Source of the DNA: Corynebacterium macginleyi
GTDB taxonomy: Bacteria > Actinomycetota > Actinomycetes > Mycobacteriales > Mycobacteriaceae
Direction of reading: 5' to 3'
NCBI RefSeq assembly: GCF_003688935.1
Contig: NZ_REGE01000005.1
Span: forward strand, 1-64,000
DNA: 64,000 bases
The position numbers and the translations under genes are program-made. This document shows positions 27,454-37,793 of this stretch, piece after piece. Each line of letters opens with the position of its first letter. The first letter of the stretch is position 1. A model generated the notes under the pieces. The model had not been told where the DNA came from. It searched no databases and saw only the letters and a list, made by a program, of their open reading frames with translations.

Positions 27454-28968
27454 GTGGCTAAAACGTATACCCTGCCGGCCCCACGCGCTCTCCCTCTGGG
27501 CCTCCTGGCCTCGTGCGTGCTCCTTTTCTCCTCCTTTTCTGGCGGAGCGACCCGCAATCGCGGCGGCTTGCTCGAAGCGCTCAATATCGGCTTTTTATCA
27601 TATGGACATGGGCGCAACCTTGGGCTGGTGTTGTACTGGGTGGGCATTTTTCTCCTCGCCGCCGCCTGGGTCCTTGCTGGAGCTATGATTATTCGCCGGC
27701 ATCTTATCCACCCGCGCCCAGAGGGAGGCGTACGCGAGTTACAACGTATCCTTATTGCATGGGTCGCCCCGCTTCTTTTCGCCGCTCCATTGGCTTCCAG
27801 GGATGTGTATTCCTACCTCATGCAGGGCGCCATGGTCCGCGATGGTTTCGACCCTTATACTGAGGGCGCCGCCGTCAATCCCGGGCCTTTCTTGCTCGAG
27901 GTCTCACAGGACTGGCGCAACACCACCACCCCATACGGGCCATTACACTTGTGGATTGGCAAGATCGTGACCACCGTTGTAGGTGATAGCGTCACCGCCG
28001 GGATCATCTTCTATAAGTTGCTATCACTGTTAGGCTTTATTCTTATTGCGTGGACAGTGCCGCACATTGCGAGAAAGCTCGGCGCGGATCCGGCGGTCGC
28101 CCTGTGGATTGGCGTTGCCAACCCAGTCATTATCTTGCATCTCATCGGCGGCATGCACAATGAATCACTCATGGTCGGTCTGGTGTCCTTGGGGCTTTTG
28201 GCTGCACTGCACCAGCGCTTCTGCGCCGCGCTGCTTTTGGTCGGCATGGCGGTGGCGATGAAGGCTACCGCGATCTTCGCGGCCCCCTTCATCGCCTGGC
28301 TGATGCTACACCGCTTTGCTCCCAAAGGTTCTACCGCGGTGCGCACGGCGGTAGTCTTTTTCTGCTCAGGGCTAATCGCCGCTGTGGAAGTCATCGCCTC
28401 GGTAGCGCTTATTACCTGGGCCTCTGGCACCTCGTGGGGCTGGCTTTCCCAGGTAAGTGGCAACTCTAAGGTGATCAACCCCTTAGCAGGGCCAACATTG
28501 GCCGCTGACATCATCGTCCCAGCGATACATATTTTCGCCCCGGACGCCTCCTATAACGCTATTCTTGGCGTACTGCGCACGGTCTCGATGGTATGCATGC
28601 TTATCGGACTAGTCATCGTCTGGTGGCTTAGCCGGCATACGGCCCGCGATGCGATTATGGGCACCGCAGCGGCCTACCAGGTTGCCTTCGTCTTCAACTC
28701 AGTAACCCTGCCGTGGTACTACACCTCCATCTTCACGCTCATGGGCACCTTCCGCCCGCCACTGTGGCTGCTGAAATTTACCTCTGGAGTCACACTATTT
28801 ATTAGCTTGAGCTTTTCCGGCGACGGCAACCACCAACTCTATAATTGGTTCTGGGTCATCGGCGTCATCGTTTTATCGTGGTCAGCAACACAGTGGCTAT
28901 TTACTGGCGTTGGCTGCAAAGGCCCCAAACGCACGACTAAAAAGCAGATGCTTGTGCCCGCCGAATAA
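27454..28968 (+). CDS. mptA: Alpha-(1->6)-mannopyranosyltransferase MptA
   Basis: A 504-residue GT-C membrane glycosyltransferase with about 12 hydrophobic segments. It elongates the alpha-1,6-mannan backbone of lipomannan outside the membrane with polyprenyl-phosphate mannose. An early loop contains PLASRDVYSYLMQGAMVRDG, with the acidic/Arg residues of the GT-C catalytic loop. Another signature is FDPYTEGAAVNPGPFLLEVS. The GTG start lies 8 bases after idsA. Placement between idsA and Rv2175c/pknL homologues matches corynebacteria and mycobacteria. Confidence 0.93.
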   Translation: MAKTYTLPAPRALPLGLLASCVLLFSSFSGGATRNRGGLLEALNIGFLSYGHGRNLGLVLYWVGIFLLAAAWVLAGAMIIRRHLIHPRPEGGVRELQRILIAWVAPLLFAAPLASRDVYSYLMQGAMVRDGFDPYTEGAAVNPGPFLLEVSQDWRNTTTPYGPLHLWIGKIVTTVVGDSVTAGIIFYKLLSLLGFILIAWTVPHIARKLGADPAVALWIGVANPVIILHLIGGMHNESLMVGLVSLGLLAALHQRFCAALLLVGMAVAMKATAIFAAPFIAWLMLHRFAPKGSTAVRTAVVFFCSGLIAAVEVIASVALITWASGTSWGWLSQVSGNSKVINPLAGPTLAADIIVPAIHIFAPDASYNAILGVLRTVSMVCMLIGLVIVWWLSRHTARDAIMGTAAAYQVAFVFNSVTLPWYYTSIFTLMGTFRPPLWLLKFTSGVTLFISLSFSGDGNHQLYNWFWVIGVIVLSWSATQWLFTGVGCKGPKRTTKKQMLVPAE

Positions 28969-29305
28969 CCTCGCGCGCAAGGTGGCCGTGGAGAGCGTCG
29001 ATGGGACGGCCAGGCAGAGAATCATCTGCAGTAAAAAGGTGGCGCAGGATTTCTTCATCGTCGAAGCCACCATCAGTGAGCACGGTAATAACGCTAGTGA
29101 TGTGTTTAGCGATGTTCCCCTTATTATTGAAAAATGCGATCGGCACGCGCTTGCCTTCGGGTGAGTCCCAAGCAATGATTTTACGGTCCTCCAGCAGGTC
29201 ATAGGCGCGCGTGATGGGAAGCCCTAGCTTTTCTGCCAACTGTTGCATGCTAAGGAGCTCTTCGCCGGCCAATAAAGAATTCAGGGAAATTTCTGCGGTA
29301 GTCAC
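28937..29305 (-). CDS. Rv2175c-type DNA-binding protein
   Basis: A homologue of mycobacterial Rv2175c, a winged-helix DNA-binding protein that is a substrate of PknL. The core reads LSMQQLAEKLGLPITRAYDL then LEDRKIIAWDSPEGKRVPIA and EEILRHLFTADDSLPGRPID. From the GTG at 29305 (GTAGGTGGT upstream) it has 122 residues; an ATG at 29341 would give 134. The N terminus VTTAEISLNS offers Thr residues like the phosphosite of Rv2175c (inference). It is divergent from pknL, with starts only 10-46 bases apart, and its 3' end overlaps mptA by 32 bases. Confidence 0.88.
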   Translation of the reverse strand: MTTAEISLNSLLAGEELLSMQQLAEKLGLPITRAYDLLEDRKIIAWDSPEGKRVPIAFFNNKGNIAKHITSVITVLTDGGFDDEEILRHLFTADDSLPGRPIDALHGHLAREVIRRAQASAF

Positions 29306-29351
29306 ACCACCTACTTTAACGCGGCCTAGGGGATCGGCCATACTGGGAGGT

Positions 29352-30680
29352 ATGACTAGGTTGGAAATTGGTGACGTTTTGGAAAATCGTTACCGCATCG
29401 ATCGCCCCATCGCCCGCGGCGGTATGTCTACGGTTTATCGTTGCGTAGATATGCGCTTGGGCCGCCAAGTGGCCGCAAAGGTCATGGATGAGCGTTATGA
29501 CGATGACCCGGTTTTTATCAAGCGCTTTTCCCGTGAGGCCCGCGCTATGGCACGGTTGCAGCACCCCAACCTCGTGGCCATTCATGATTTTTCCGCTGAT
29601 GGCGAACCCCTCTACCTCATTATGGAGCTGATCGATGGCGGAACGTTACGCGAGCTACTTGCCGAAGGCGGCCCGCTTACCGTGCCCGCCGCCTTATCCA
29701 CGTTGCGCAGCGTGCTCCAAGGCTTGACCGAGGTGCACTCGACGGGGCTTATCCACCGCGACATTAAGCCGGATAACGTGCTCATCACCTCGCATCACAG
29801 GGTGAAATTGGGCGATTTCGGATTGGTCCGTGCCACAAATGCACAGCCAACCTCGAATATGATTGTCGGCACCGTCTCATACTTGGCACCGGAACAGGTC
29901 ACCGGCGAGGATATGACCCCCGCCACCGACGTATATTCGGCTGGCATTGTGCTCTTTGAGCTCTTAACCGGAACCGTACCTTTCTCCGGCGATACCCCGA
30001 TCGCGCATGCGACCGCGCGCCTGAACGCGGATGTTCCTGCCCCATCCACGCTAGGCAAAGGCATGCCCAAGCTTGTCGATGCCCTCGTGGCCACCGCCAC
30101 TGCCCGCGATCCCCGCGAGCGCTTTGCCGATGCCGGAGAATTTTTAGATGCCGTCGAGGATATCTGCCGGGAATTGGAATTGCCCACGGTGACCATCCCG
30201 GTTCCCCGCAACGCCGCTGCCGCACGCACCGCACAAACGCCTACGGACTATTCAGGTATCAGCGCCACGGATGTGTTTGAGCCGACGCAGACTGTCCCAC
30301 ACGGCACCACCGATCATGTGGACTGCGGGCCCACAGAGGTAATCCCCTCTGAAATCGAATCGCAGCAACCGGACTTCGAAACGCGCCTCGATGTGCCCGA
30401 AGTGCCCTTCAACGTTTCTTCGCAGCCGCCACTGCCGCCCGTCCCAGGACCGACGCACACACCGACCCCAGCGCAATCACCTGCACCGGGAGCCACAGCG
30501 CCGCAGCCTGTAGCGCAGGCGGCAGAAGAAGAACCTGCCGAGCGACCCCTGACCAATCGCCATCCGGCCTCCCTACTGGTGTTTTTGCTCGCCGTTGCGG
30601 TGGCCGCCGGTGCGGTTGCTATCGGCGGGTGGTGGTTTGGTTCCTCCTATTACACAGGAACCCCCAGTCTCTGGGTCTAG
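29352..30680 (+). CDS. pknL: Serine/threonine protein kinase PknL, lacking PASTA domains
   Basis: About 442 residues. The kinase domain (about 9-280) has the glycine loop ARGGMSTVYRCVD, catalytic Lys in VAAKVM, HRDIKPDNVL, DFGLVRATN and APEQVTG. A Pro/Ala/Thr-rich juxtamembrane linker leads to one membrane segment (HPASLLVFLLAVAVAAGAVA). The frame stops 13 residues after it (YYTGTPSLWV). Corynebacterial PknL normally carries extracellular PASTA repeats, and none remain here. The last bases in another frame read [11 protein letters not shown], like the start of a PASTA unit. The ATG at 29352 has GGGAGG only 1-2 bases upstream, so the exact start is uncertain. Confidence 0.93.
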   Translation: MTRLEIGDVLENRYRIDRPIARGGMSTVYRCVDMRLGRQVAAKVMDERYDDDPVFIKRFSREARAMARLQHPNLVAIHDFSADGEPLYLIMELIDGGTLRELLAEGGPLTVPAALSTLRSVLQGLTEVHSTGLIHRDIKPDNVLITSHHRVKLGDFGLVRATNAQPTSNMIVGTVSYLAPEQVTGEDMTPATDVYSAGIVLFELLTGTVPFSGDTPIAHATARLNADVPAPSTLGKGMPKLVDALVATATARDPRERFADAGEFLDAVEDICRELELPTVTIPVPRNAAAARTAQTPTDYSGISATDVFEPTQTVPHGTTDHVDCGPTEVIPSEIESQQPDFETRLDVPEVPFNVSSQPPLPPVPGPTHTPTPAQSPAPGATAPQPVAQAAEEEPAERPLTNRHPASLLVFLLAVAVAAGAVAIGGWWFGSSYYTGTPSLWV

Positions 30681-30686
30681 CTGAGA

Positions 30687-32629
<1,943 letters not shown>

Positions 32630-32704
32630 GTCTCCCAAGCCTAGCGTCGCGCCGATAACCGCGGAAAATTGGCCCCACGATCGCACGACTGTAAAATTTT
32701 GCGG

Positions 32705-33892
32705 GTGAACAGAATCGATAATAAAGCCCTGTGGACTACCGCCCTCCCCCTAATCCTGTCAGCGCTTGCGGCCCTGTGGTGGATTATCGATATTCCTGCC
32801 CTATTCTCCGGCGAGTTTCACGCTTTTTACCACATCGACCTGGATGTTTACCGCGAAGGCGGGGCTGGATTTGGCAGCGATCTTTATAATCGCGACTATT
32901 TCGTAGGGACCGACCGCACCGTCTCCCTGCCATTTACCTACCCGCCATTTGCGGCCCTGGTCTTCGCCCCGCTGCAGTGGATCCCCCTTACCGCTGCCGC
33001 CATGGTGGTCACGGTCCTCTCCGTGCTCGCATTGTGGGTCTGCATTGCGTTGGTGCTGCGGTCCCTCAACCGTCAGGAATGGGCGGCCTGGGGGCTTTGT
33101 GCCGCCATGCTGACCGAGCCGATTACTCAGACCTTTAGCTTTGGCCAAATCAATATCCTGCTGACCGCACTCGTAGTTATTGATTTGCTGTGGGTAAAGA
33201 AGGCTCGTGGCATCCTGACTGGCATCGCCATTGCCATCAAGCTCACCCCCGCCGTCTTTTTGGCCGTCTTCTTCGTGCGCCGCGAATGGAGGGCATTTTT
33301 TACCACCCTGGCTTCCTTTGTGGCAGCGGGTTTTCTCGCCTTTGCCGCCAATCCGCATAGCTCGATGGAGTATTGGACATCCACCCTGCGCGATTCCGAG
33401 CGCATCGGTGGTCTGGCTTATAGCGCCAACCAGTCCTTACGCGGGCTGTTTAGCCGCCTAAACCCGGACACCGCAGAGACTTTGTGGCTCATTGGTGTCA
33501 TCGTCATCATCGCGGTTGTGTGGTTCGCCATGGAGCGCCTCTCTCACGGCCATCAGGTCCTGCTCATGCTGCTAGCAGCGTCCGTTTCGCTACTGTGCTC
33601 TCCCGTCTCGTGGTCGCACCACTTCACCTGGCTGGTATTAGCGGGAATCTACCTCGCCGCCAGCCGCCGCTGGCTGCTCGCGGCACTGACATGGCTCGCG
33701 CTTTTCGCCCGCGGCCACTGGCAAGTTCCGCATACCGAAGATCAAGAACTGGCTTGGACATGGTGGCAGCACATCGTTGGCAATGACTACGTCATCATTA
33801 CTGTGTTGTTGGTTGCTTGTTCACTACCATTGGCTCTACGGCAGGGCGGTGCCGATCGATCCGCGGCGGAACCAGTGTCCAACCAAGGATAG
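32705..33892 (+). CDS. mptC: Alpha-(1->2)-mannosyltransferase MptC-like (DUF2029/GT87)
   Basis: About 395 residues, GT-C topology with about ten hydrophobic segments. The first extracellular loop holds FYHIDLDVYREGGAGFGSDL, with the acidic residues of GT87 enzymes. It is homologous in kind and position to Rv2181, which adds alpha-1,2-mannose branches to lipomannan from polyprenyl-phosphate mannose. I infer the name from synteny (aroG, Rv2179c, Rv2181, plsC). The GTG at 32705 is the probable start. Its last 95 bases overlap the opposite acyltransferase gene. Confidence 0.82.
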   Translation: MNRIDNKALWTTALPLILSALAALWWIIDIPALFSGEFHAFYHIDLDVYREGGAGFGSDLYNRDYFVGTDRTVSLPFTYPPFAALVFAPLQWIPLTAAAMVVTVLSVLALWVCIALVLRSLNRQEWAAWGLCAAMLTEPITQTFSFGQINILLTALVVIDLLWVKKARGILTGIAIAIKLTPAVFLAVFFVRREWRAFFTTLASFVAAGFLAFAANPHSSMEYWTSTLRDSERIGGLAYSANQSLRGLFSRLNPDTAETLWLIGVIVIIAVVWFAMERLSHGHQVLLMLLAASVSLLCSPVSWSHHFTWLVLAGIYLAASRRWLLAALTWLALFARGHWQVPHTEDQELAWTWWQHIVGNDYVIITVLLVACSLPLALRQGGADRSAAEPVSNQG

Positions 33893-34892
33893 GAACCTTT
33901 CCTAGCGCCCACAGCGCCAGCGAAGATATCGCCGTGAAAATAAAGCACATAGCAATCCAGAACCACGTGTTTTCCAGCGGCCACAACCCCGTCATTGACA
34001 CGACATAGTCGTGATGAGCCATGAAGTACCCATAGCCCACGGTCAGACCAATGGGATGCGACAAATAGATCGGTAACGTGTGCCGCCCGACGAACTTCAC
34101 GCCTTCCGCAATCCACGGAATGTGGCTAATGACCACTGCCCCAACGATGCCCGCAGGCACCTCCAGCGCCTGTTCCACGGCGCGCATCAAGAGGTTGACA
34201 TCTCCCACACCTAGATAATCCGCGCCCGCTAGGGGCCAATTGAAAGCAACGCCAACTTCGTTAACATCCCGCAAGTGGCGAAGGGCCACACCTGCGCAAT
34301 AAGTGCAGACGGCCGCAGCATGTGCCCCAATACTGCGCATGCTCCACGAGCCATAAAATACCTCTTCTACCGCGGCAGCAAAACGCGTGATTGGCTCCCG
34401 CAGATAGGCTGCACCTACGAAAATGGGGAGGAACATAATGGCTTTACTAATAAATTGAAATTGTTCCTGCCACCCAATAAAGAGCACGGGGATAAAGCTC
34501 AGCCCAATACCCGCCCACGCTGGCAATGTGCGCACGCACCACAAAAATAAGTTGAACAAAATCAACGCATGAATAAACCACGCCATGGTATGCCCGAGCA
34601 ACAGGTTGCGCACCAGCGTGGTCATACCCATGGGCGAGTCACCGAATACCCATTGGTATTCTAGTTGCGCCGTCATATGCTCCACCGACATCCACACTAA
34701 GTATGGGATAAGAAAAAACCAGAGTCGGCGGATAAATAATTCCGGGAAACTATAACAAAAGACTTTATAAGAGAAGTAGCCGGAGACCAGAAAGAACAGT
34801 GGAAGGCGCAGGGGATCGAGAAAGGTATTGAGAGTTGCTAGCCACGTTTGGTCGGCTCCTGGCACCTTCAGCGTGATGTGTAGGAGCACCAC
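33798..34892 (-). CDS. Acyltransferase-3 family membrane protein (N terminus uncertain)
   Basis: An OafA/YrhL-type acyltransferase with about ten membrane segments, which would O-acylate a cell-surface glycan or lipid. The catalytic-type His lies in VLLHITLKVPGADQTW; other parts are RLPLFFLVSGYFS and FVGRHTLPIYLSHPIGLTVG. Homology clearly continues upstream of 34892 (RLAWPDIAKGISIIGVVLLH) to about 34950, but no ATG, GTG or TTG is in frame there. Only ATT codons occur, near a GGGAGG at the end of plsC. The real start may be ATT or lost by mutation. The 3' end overlaps mptC. Confidence 0.8.
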   Translation of the reverse strand: MVLLHITLKVPGADQTWLATLNTFLDPLRLPLFFLVSGYFSYKVFCYSFPELFIRRLWFFLIPYLVWMSVEHMTAQLEYQWVFGDSPMGMTTLVRNLLLGHTMAWFIHALILFNLFLWCVRTLPAWAGIGLSFIPVLFIGWQEQFQFISKAIMFLPIFVGAAYLREPITRFAAAVEEVFYGSWSMRSIGAHAAAVCTYCAGVALRHLRDVNEVGVAFNWPLAGADYLGVGDVNLLMRAVEQALEVPAGIVGAVVISHIPWIAEGVKFVGRHTLPIYLSHPIGLTVGYGYFMAHHDYVVSMTGLWPLENTWFWIAMCFIFTAISSLALWALGKVPILGWTLVPPRIDRHRPAVEPMVVNKQPTTQ

Positions 34893-34954
34893 GCCGATAA
34901 TGGAAATTCCTTTCGCGATATCCGGCCACGCTAAGCGGGCCTGAGGAATTGCAA

Positions 34955-35695
34955 TTACCTCCCTTTAATCTCCGCACCGGCGGGGTACCCATGGCCGGCC
35001 TTTAATGATTCCTTAACGTCAGCCGCATAGACGTCCACATAGGGATTGCCAGATAGCTCAGCTAATCTTCCCATGACCATATCCGTGAACGCGCGGATAG
35101 TCTCATGCTTTTGGGGATCCATGCCGTGCTCGCGCGCCCAATCATGCGGGTAGATCGGGTCACCAACTCGCATTCCCACCTTGGCGGGGCGAACAATCCA
35201 CGAACCGATCGGATTGGCCTTGCGGGAATTGATCATGGCGATAGGATAGACAGGCTGATTAGTCTCCATGGCGATGCGCCCCATCCCGGTTCGGCCCTTG
35301 TACACCCGTCCATCTGGGGACCGCGTTCCTTCTGGATAGATGCCGAAGAGATCGCCGCGACCCAAAATCTTCCGCGCTGTTTCAAGCATGGCTTGGCTGG
35401 CTGATTCATGATCACGCTCGATGGGAACTTGCCCGACGGAGGTGAAAAACCACTTCTGCATACCACCTACGATTCCGGGGGTGGTAAAGTACTCGGCCTT
35501 AGCTAAGAAGGTGATTTGGCGTGGGCATAACAGAGGGAAGAAGAAAGAGTCCATTACCGCCTGGTGGTTGGACGCCAAAATCGCCGGGCCTTCAGCGGGG
35601 ATTTTTTCCATTCCTTCTGACCAAGGGCGGTTCCATACACGCAGGGCGGGCCCTAAAAAGATGTGCTTAAAAGCCCAGTACCACTTGTTTTTCAT
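34955..35695 (-). CDS. 1-acylglycerol-3-phosphate acyltransferase (PlsC family)
   Basis: A 246-residue phospholipid acyltransferase (Rv2182c-like). The HX4D motif is LASNHQAVMDSFFFPLL. The FPEGTRS-type motif is FGIYPEGTRSPDGRVYKGRTG. PVYPIAMINS and the C-terminal segment complete the family pattern. It likely acylates lysophosphatidate or a lipid anchor at the inner membrane. It is followed downstream by the acyltransferase-3 gene, whose ribosome binding site lies within the plsC stop region, and it lies just after glk. Confidence 0.94.
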   Translation of the reverse strand: MKNKWYWAFKHIFLGPALRVWNRPWSEGMEKIPAEGPAILASNHQAVMDSFFFPLLCPRQITFLAKAEYFTTPGIVGGMQKWFFTSVGQVPIERDHESASQAMLETARKILGRGDLFGIYPEGTRSPDGRVYKGRTGMGRIAMETNQPVYPIAMINSRKANPIGSWIVRPAKVGMRVGDPIYPHDWAREHGMDPQKHETIRAFTDMVMGRLAELSGNPYVDVYAADVKESLKAGHGYPAGAEIKGR

Positions 35696-35718
35696 CTCCA
35701 GTTCGTCCTTCGCTCGTC

Positions 35719-36651
35719 CTAGTGGCCCCGGCGGGCCAAATCAGCTACGCCAATCATACCTGCTGCCGAGCCCAACTCTGCGGTTACAACGCGAGCAAGG
35801 GGGCGGTGCCCAGCGCCGACGATATTCCCACTCATGGCTGCGGTGGCTTCGTCCAAATACATGTCCGCATCTTGGGATACTCCTCCGCCAATCACAATGA
35901 GCTCAGGATCGAGCACGTCAGCCACGATAGATAGGCCTTGGCCCAACCACTGCCCAAAGTTCTCCATCACCGCCATCCCGAGGGGGTCTCCCTCACGTGC
36001 TGCGCGTGCAACCTGCTCACCGGTGGGATACGGCGGCAAGGAGGTGTCATAGTCTGGGCGCAATTCTCGCGCCGTATCCGGCAAGGCTGTGCCAGAGGCA
36101 TAGCGCTCTAGGCATCCTCGTTTGCCACACGAGCACTGCCTGCCATTCGGCACCACGACGATATGGCCAAATTCCGGGGCCGTGCCGAATGCCCCACGAT
36201 AGATGCTGTCACGAGTCATCAAGGTAGCGCCGATGCCGGTGCCCACCGCAAAAAATACCCAATCTTTTGCTCCGCGCCCTGCACCAAAGCGCCACTCGCC
36301 CCAAGCGGCGGAGTTGGCATCGTGCTCCAGCCGGACATGCAGGCGCAAGCGTTCCGCAAGATTTCTACGTACGGGCGCATTCCGCCACGGCAGGTGCGGG
36401 GCGAAGCGGACGGTCTCACACTCCGGATCTAAAAAACCCGCAACAGCAAGGCCCACTGCACCGACAGGGTAATCTGCACGCAGCTCTTCGACGATTGCGA
36501 CCAGGTCTTCATCGAGCTCGCGCGGGTCCTCCGACGTTGGCAGGGAGCAACTCGCGAGGATCTCACCATCGCGAGTTATTACTCCACCGCGCACATTGGT
36601 GCCACCGACATCGAAGCCGATAGTAAGATCGGCGGAGTTGTTTTCAAGCAT
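35719..36651 (-). CDS. glk: ROK family glucokinase
   Basis: A 310-residue sugar kinase of the ROK family, probably polyphosphate- or ATP-dependent glucokinase. The ATP motif is IGFDVGGTNVRGGVI. The sugar/catalytic motif is RLEHDANSAAWGEW. The ROK zinc signature is CSCGKRGCLERYASG, preceded by the EFGHIVV His. It has no N-terminal helix-turn-helix, so it is an enzyme, not a NagC-type repressor. C. glutamicum glk occupies the same place next to pimB'. Confidence 0.92.
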   Translation of the reverse strand: MLENNSADLTIGFDVGGTNVRGGVITRDGEILASCSLPTSEDPRELDEDLVAIVEELRADYPVGAVGLAVAGFLDPECETVRFAPHLPWRNAPVRRNLAERLRLHVRLEHDANSAAWGEWRFGAGRGAKDWVFFAVGTGIGATLMTRDSIYRGAFGTAPEFGHIVVVPNGRQCSCGKRGCLERYASGTALPDTARELRPDYDTSLPPYPTGEQVARAAREGDPLGMAVMENFGQWLGQGLSIVADVLDPELIVIGGGVSQDADMYLDEATAAMSGNIVGAGHRPLARVVTAELGSAAGMIGVADLARRGH

Positions 36652-36689
36652 GAATATCAGAATATACCGACATCCGGGCCGCGGTCACA

Positions 36690-37793
36690 TCAAGCCATCA
36701 GCTGTCTCAGCCGCTGCCCCATTGTCTGCCAGCTCCATTGCTTTTCAACGTGCCTACGCCCCGCCTGCCCCATTCGTGTACGCATTTCTGGCGAGCGCAA
36801 GAGCTTCTTCAAAGCACACACGAGCTCATCGACGGAATCACCCTTCACGACTATACCCGTCTCCTCCGTAATCGTCTCCGGCGCTCCTCCAGAATCACCT
36901 GCAACGACTGGGACTCCACAAGCTTGTGCTTCCAGATAAACAATCCCCAGGCCTTCCACGTCCAAGCCTCCGCCGCGGGTGCGGGCCGGCATGGCGAAGA
37001 TATCGGCAGCATGGAGTGCAATTTCAATACTGGGGGCCGGTTGAATCACCGCATCGGGACAGTAAAGCTCGGCCAATTCTTGCAATACGCCGTGATAGCG
37101 CCCGCGACCGATCAACATCAGTTGCGCATCAGGGAATTCCTCCCTGACCTCTGGCATTGCCCGCAGTAATTGGTCTTGTCCCTTGCGCGGAACTAACCGG
37201 GAAATACACACAATGGTAGGCCCGCTTACCCCGAATTCCGCTTTCGCTGCCGCGCGTTGCGCATGGGTTGCGGGAGAAAGCGAATCTAGACTCACCCCAG
37301 AAGGCAGGTGAACCCACGCTGGGTGCGGTCCGAACGGACCGCGCAGGCGCCGCAGGGTGTAGTCCGAGATATAAGTGATAGCATCGGCGCTATCGCCGAT
37401 GCGCCGCAGACACTGTCGCGCTCCCGGGACCATGGACCAGCCCACCTCGTGGCCATGGGTCGTTGCCACTATGCGGCGGGCCCCCGCCCGCCGCGCGGCC
37501 TTTCCCATCAATGCTAGCGGTGCCGCTGCACCGAACCACACAACATCAATCGCTTCCTGCCGGATAATCTCTTGCATACGGCGTTTAGTTGCCGGGGTAG
37601 GAAGCATAACACGGTGGGGCCACCGAATGACTTTATATGCAACAGAGGCGTCATAATCCTCCGGCGGCTCTTGAGTTGAAGCGAATACAACAACAGAGTC
37701 GGAGTTGAGTTCTTCTAGGTAGTCGCGAAGGTAGGACTGGATTCCTCCGACCTTGGGAGGAAAGTCATTCGTTACCAGCAGTATGCGGGCCAC
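36690..37793 (-). CDS. pimB': GDP-mannose-dependent mannosyltransferase PimB'
   Basis: A 367-residue GT4 glycosyltransferase of GT-B fold that adds the second mannose to PIM1, giving PIM2, on the cytoplasmic membrane face. Signatures include LVTNDFPPKVGGIQSYLRDY, VCISRLVPRKGQDQLLRAMP and the donor-binding EGLGIVYLEAQACGVPVVAG. It matches the Rv2188c/C. glutamicum cg2400 position between glk and an NlpC/P60 hydrolase. Its start abuts the upstream gene's stop codon. Confidence 0.94.
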   Translation of the reverse strand: MARILLVTNDFPPKVGGIQSYLRDYLEELNSDSVVVFASTQEPPEDYDASVAYKVIRWPHRVMLPTPATKRRMQEIIRQEAIDVVWFGAAAPLALMGKAARRAGARRIVATTHGHEVGWSMVPGARQCLRRIGDSADAITYISDYTLRRLRGPFGPHPAWVHLPSGVSLDSLSPATHAQRAAAKAEFGVSGPTIVCISRLVPRKGQDQLLRAMPEVREEFPDAQLMLIGRGRYHGVLQELAELYCPDAVIQPAPSIEIALHAADIFAMPARTRGGGLDVEGLGIVYLEAQACGVPVVAGDSGGAPETITEETGIVVKGDSVDELVCALKKLLRSPEMRTRMGQAGRRHVEKQWSWQTMGQRLRQLMA

